A DNA stretch of 64,000 nucleotides, taken from the NCBI RefSeq assembly GCF_024679095.1, contig NC_066509.1, forward strand, positions 13,545,042-13,609,041, in the 5' to 3' direction. The notes beneath the pieces are model-generated. The model was not told the DNA's origin, searched no databases, and was given only the letters and a program-made list of their open reading frames with translations. Within the stretch, counting starts at the first letter, position 1, and each line of letters begins with the position of its first letter. Shown here piece after piece: positions 62,206 to 64,000 of this stretch. The position numbers and the translations under genes are program-made. This DNA comes from Eriocheir sinensis (lineage: Eukaryota; Arthropoda; Malacostraca; Decapoda; Varunidae).

Positions 62206-62387
62206 GTTTTTGCGTACAGAATTTCATTTTGGAGGACCCTATCATAACCATGGCTACTGGGTCACCTTGTTTTGTTCTTTCAGATGATTTTAACACTTTA
62301 ATTTTCCACTGTGGCTATTTATGTATAAGTCGGTCGGGTATGTATAGGTATTTTCAACATACATAGCTAAACTAGGGCACTTGGTTG

Positions 62388-62440
62388 TTACTACTACTAC
62401 TACTACTACAACTACTACTACTACTACTACTATTACAATT
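62388..62440. repeat. (CTA)n microsatellite
   Basis: About 50 bases of CTA with ACA interruption; followed by CAACAACAA-rich sequence near 62570-62625. Confidence 0.9.
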
Positions 62441-62647
62441 ACTTCTACTATATCTACCAACACCATTACCACACCTCCACTAATCCTATCAATCTTGACA
62501 GCTTTTAACCATTTTCATATGAGGTCACTCTTTACACACACAAACTTCATATAAACATTTACTTCCTAACAACAACAGCAGGAACTACAACAACAACAAC
62601 AGGAACAACGGCAACAACAACACACCCTACACCATCCCCAAGCTCAC

Positions 62648-62790
62648 CTGCCAGGCCCCCAGGTGAGTCTTCCGGTACCTGATGAGAAACTCGGTGATGG
62701 GGTAGTAGCTTTCCGTCTCCCAGGTGAGTGTGTAGGAGGTGCTCTCGCCTCCTATGGGGCTGCTGGTGAGCACGGGGGGCTTAGGCAGGC
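62648..62790 (-). CDS. Ig/FN3 adhesion protein, exon: first half of FN3 domain
   Basis: Minus-strand acceptor CCCCCCGCAG, donor TGGCAG/GTGAGC, phase 1 in and phase 0 out (47 codons). It reads GLPKPPVLTSSPIGGE then STSYTLTWETESYYPITEFL and IRYRKTHLGAW. P-x-x-P at the start, L-x-W on strand B and Y-x-I-x-x-Y on strand C are FN3 hallmarks. The G that begins the domain is split with the Ig exon. Known family: klingon-type proteins have Ig domains followed by one FN3 and a GPI anchor. Confidence 0.85.
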
Positions 62791-63355
<565 letters not shown>

Positions 63356-63540
63356 TCGAAACGAAAGACGAGTAAAACCACCCAAATGAAACTAACAATA
63401 TAACTCTTTACTTTCAATCACCTTCATAGAAAGAGCTTTTTTCTTTGCACTCATTCTCCAAAATCTCTTCTTCGGCATAAAAGTTAGTGTCTCCTTCACC
63501 TATAAAGCGAACAAACAAACAAAAGAACATCACCACCAAC

Positions 63541-63835
63541 CTGTCATCTGTATCACGGCGTCTTTCTGTCCGTGGGGGTTCTCCGCTATGCACACGTACG
63601 CCCCGAAGTCCTTCTCGGAGACGTTGGTGATGGTGAGGGTGTGGCGGTGGGCGACGTGGGTGAAGGTGACGTGGTGGCCCTCGCCCGACACCCGCTCCGG
63701 CATATGTCTTTGTGTGTCCATGAGTGACTCTGGGAGCGGGTGTCCATCACGTGTCCAGATAACGTCAGGAGAAGGTCGTCCGTGCACCACACAAGCCAAC
63801 TCGACGTGGTCCCCCTCCCCCGTGCGCACGACAGC
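63541..63835 (-). CDS. Ig/FN3 adhesion protein, exon: I-set immunoglobulin domain
   Basis: Minus-strand acceptor CTACTACCCAG, donor ACAG/GTTGGT; phase 0 in, phase 1 out, 98 codons plus one base. The translation AVVRTGEGDHVELACVVHGR then PSPDVIWTRDG has the first cysteine and the core tryptophan; LTITNVSEKDFGAYVCIAEN has the D-x-G-x-Y-x-C motif with the second cysteine; PHGQKDAVIQMTG is strand G. This is a complete I-set domain and, next to FN3, is most likely the last Ig domain. One NVS sequon. A complete protein should have further Ig domains and a signal peptide encoded to the right of the window. Related alternatives are lachesin, wrapper or neurotrimin-like proteins. Confidence 0.9.
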
Positions 63836-64000
63836 CTGGGTAGTAGTAGTTGCAGTAGTAGTAATAATAGCGGCAGTAGTAGTTTTAGTAATAGTAGTAA
63901 CTGTAGTAAGAGCAGCAGAGGGAAATTCGGGGAAGATTCTGTTTTGTTTACTTTTCTGATTAGATCCGTTTGTCCCTCAAGTAAGTGTAAAAAGGCATCA
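63836..64000. other. Intron start with TAG-rich repeat
   Basis: Irregular GTAGTAGTA sequence at 63839-63910 then unassigned to the right edge. This is the intron upstream of the Ig exon. Confidence 0.6.

Overview
This is intergenic and intronic DNA of an invertebrate animal, most likely a decapod crustacean. The evidence is very dense and long (AC)n, (AG)n, (AT)n and trinucleotide microsatellites, short exons with GT-AG introns, several tRNA-headed SINE families, and non-LTR retrotransposon 3' ends with the 8-bp tail motif GTTCTTAT that I associate with crustacean genomes. The species assignment is inference. No bacterial genes, rRNA or CRISPR arrays are seen.

Layout. 7.8-13.7 kb (+): gene A, a single-pass membrane protein with four recognisable exons and a signal-peptide exon not found. 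17.3-22.6 kb (+): gene B, a complete five-exon paralogue (256 aa) whose 3' untranslated region contains degenerate tandem copies of its own stop-codon region. 26.1-27.9 kb (+): gene C, a third paralogue with signal peptide and ectodomain, cut off by a 100-N gap at 28750-28849. 28.85-30.3 kb (+): the last three coding exons of phosphoribosylformylglycinamidine synthase (PFAS), whose upstream exons are lost at the same gap. 53.5-63.8 kb (-): the 3' half of a GPI-anchored Ig/FN3 cell-adhesion gene of klingon-like architecture (Ig exon, two FN3 exons, GPI-signal exon); its other Ig exons lie beyond the right edge.

31-50 kb is a transposon graveyard: two head-to-head copies of an RTE-like LINE, one split by a TIR element that itself carries a piggyBac-type MITE; a 530-bp hAT-type MITE with a perfect 8-bp target duplication; two more TTAA-flanked piggyBac-type elements, one retaining the transposase cysteine-rich tail; a double foldback element interrupted by that piggyBac copy; and several CR1/Jockey/RTE-like RT fragments.

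The most interesting content is the A-B-C cluster. The three genes share the intron phase pattern 1-0-1-1 as far as each can be followed, a W-x-x-C-P type ectodomain end, and (A and B) cytoplasmic tails ending in NSLYG(L/V)I-stop, which fits an ITIM or a YxxPhi sorting motif. I recognise no named family for them. PFAS and the adhesion gene are unrelated neighbours, and synteny across the N gap should not be trusted.
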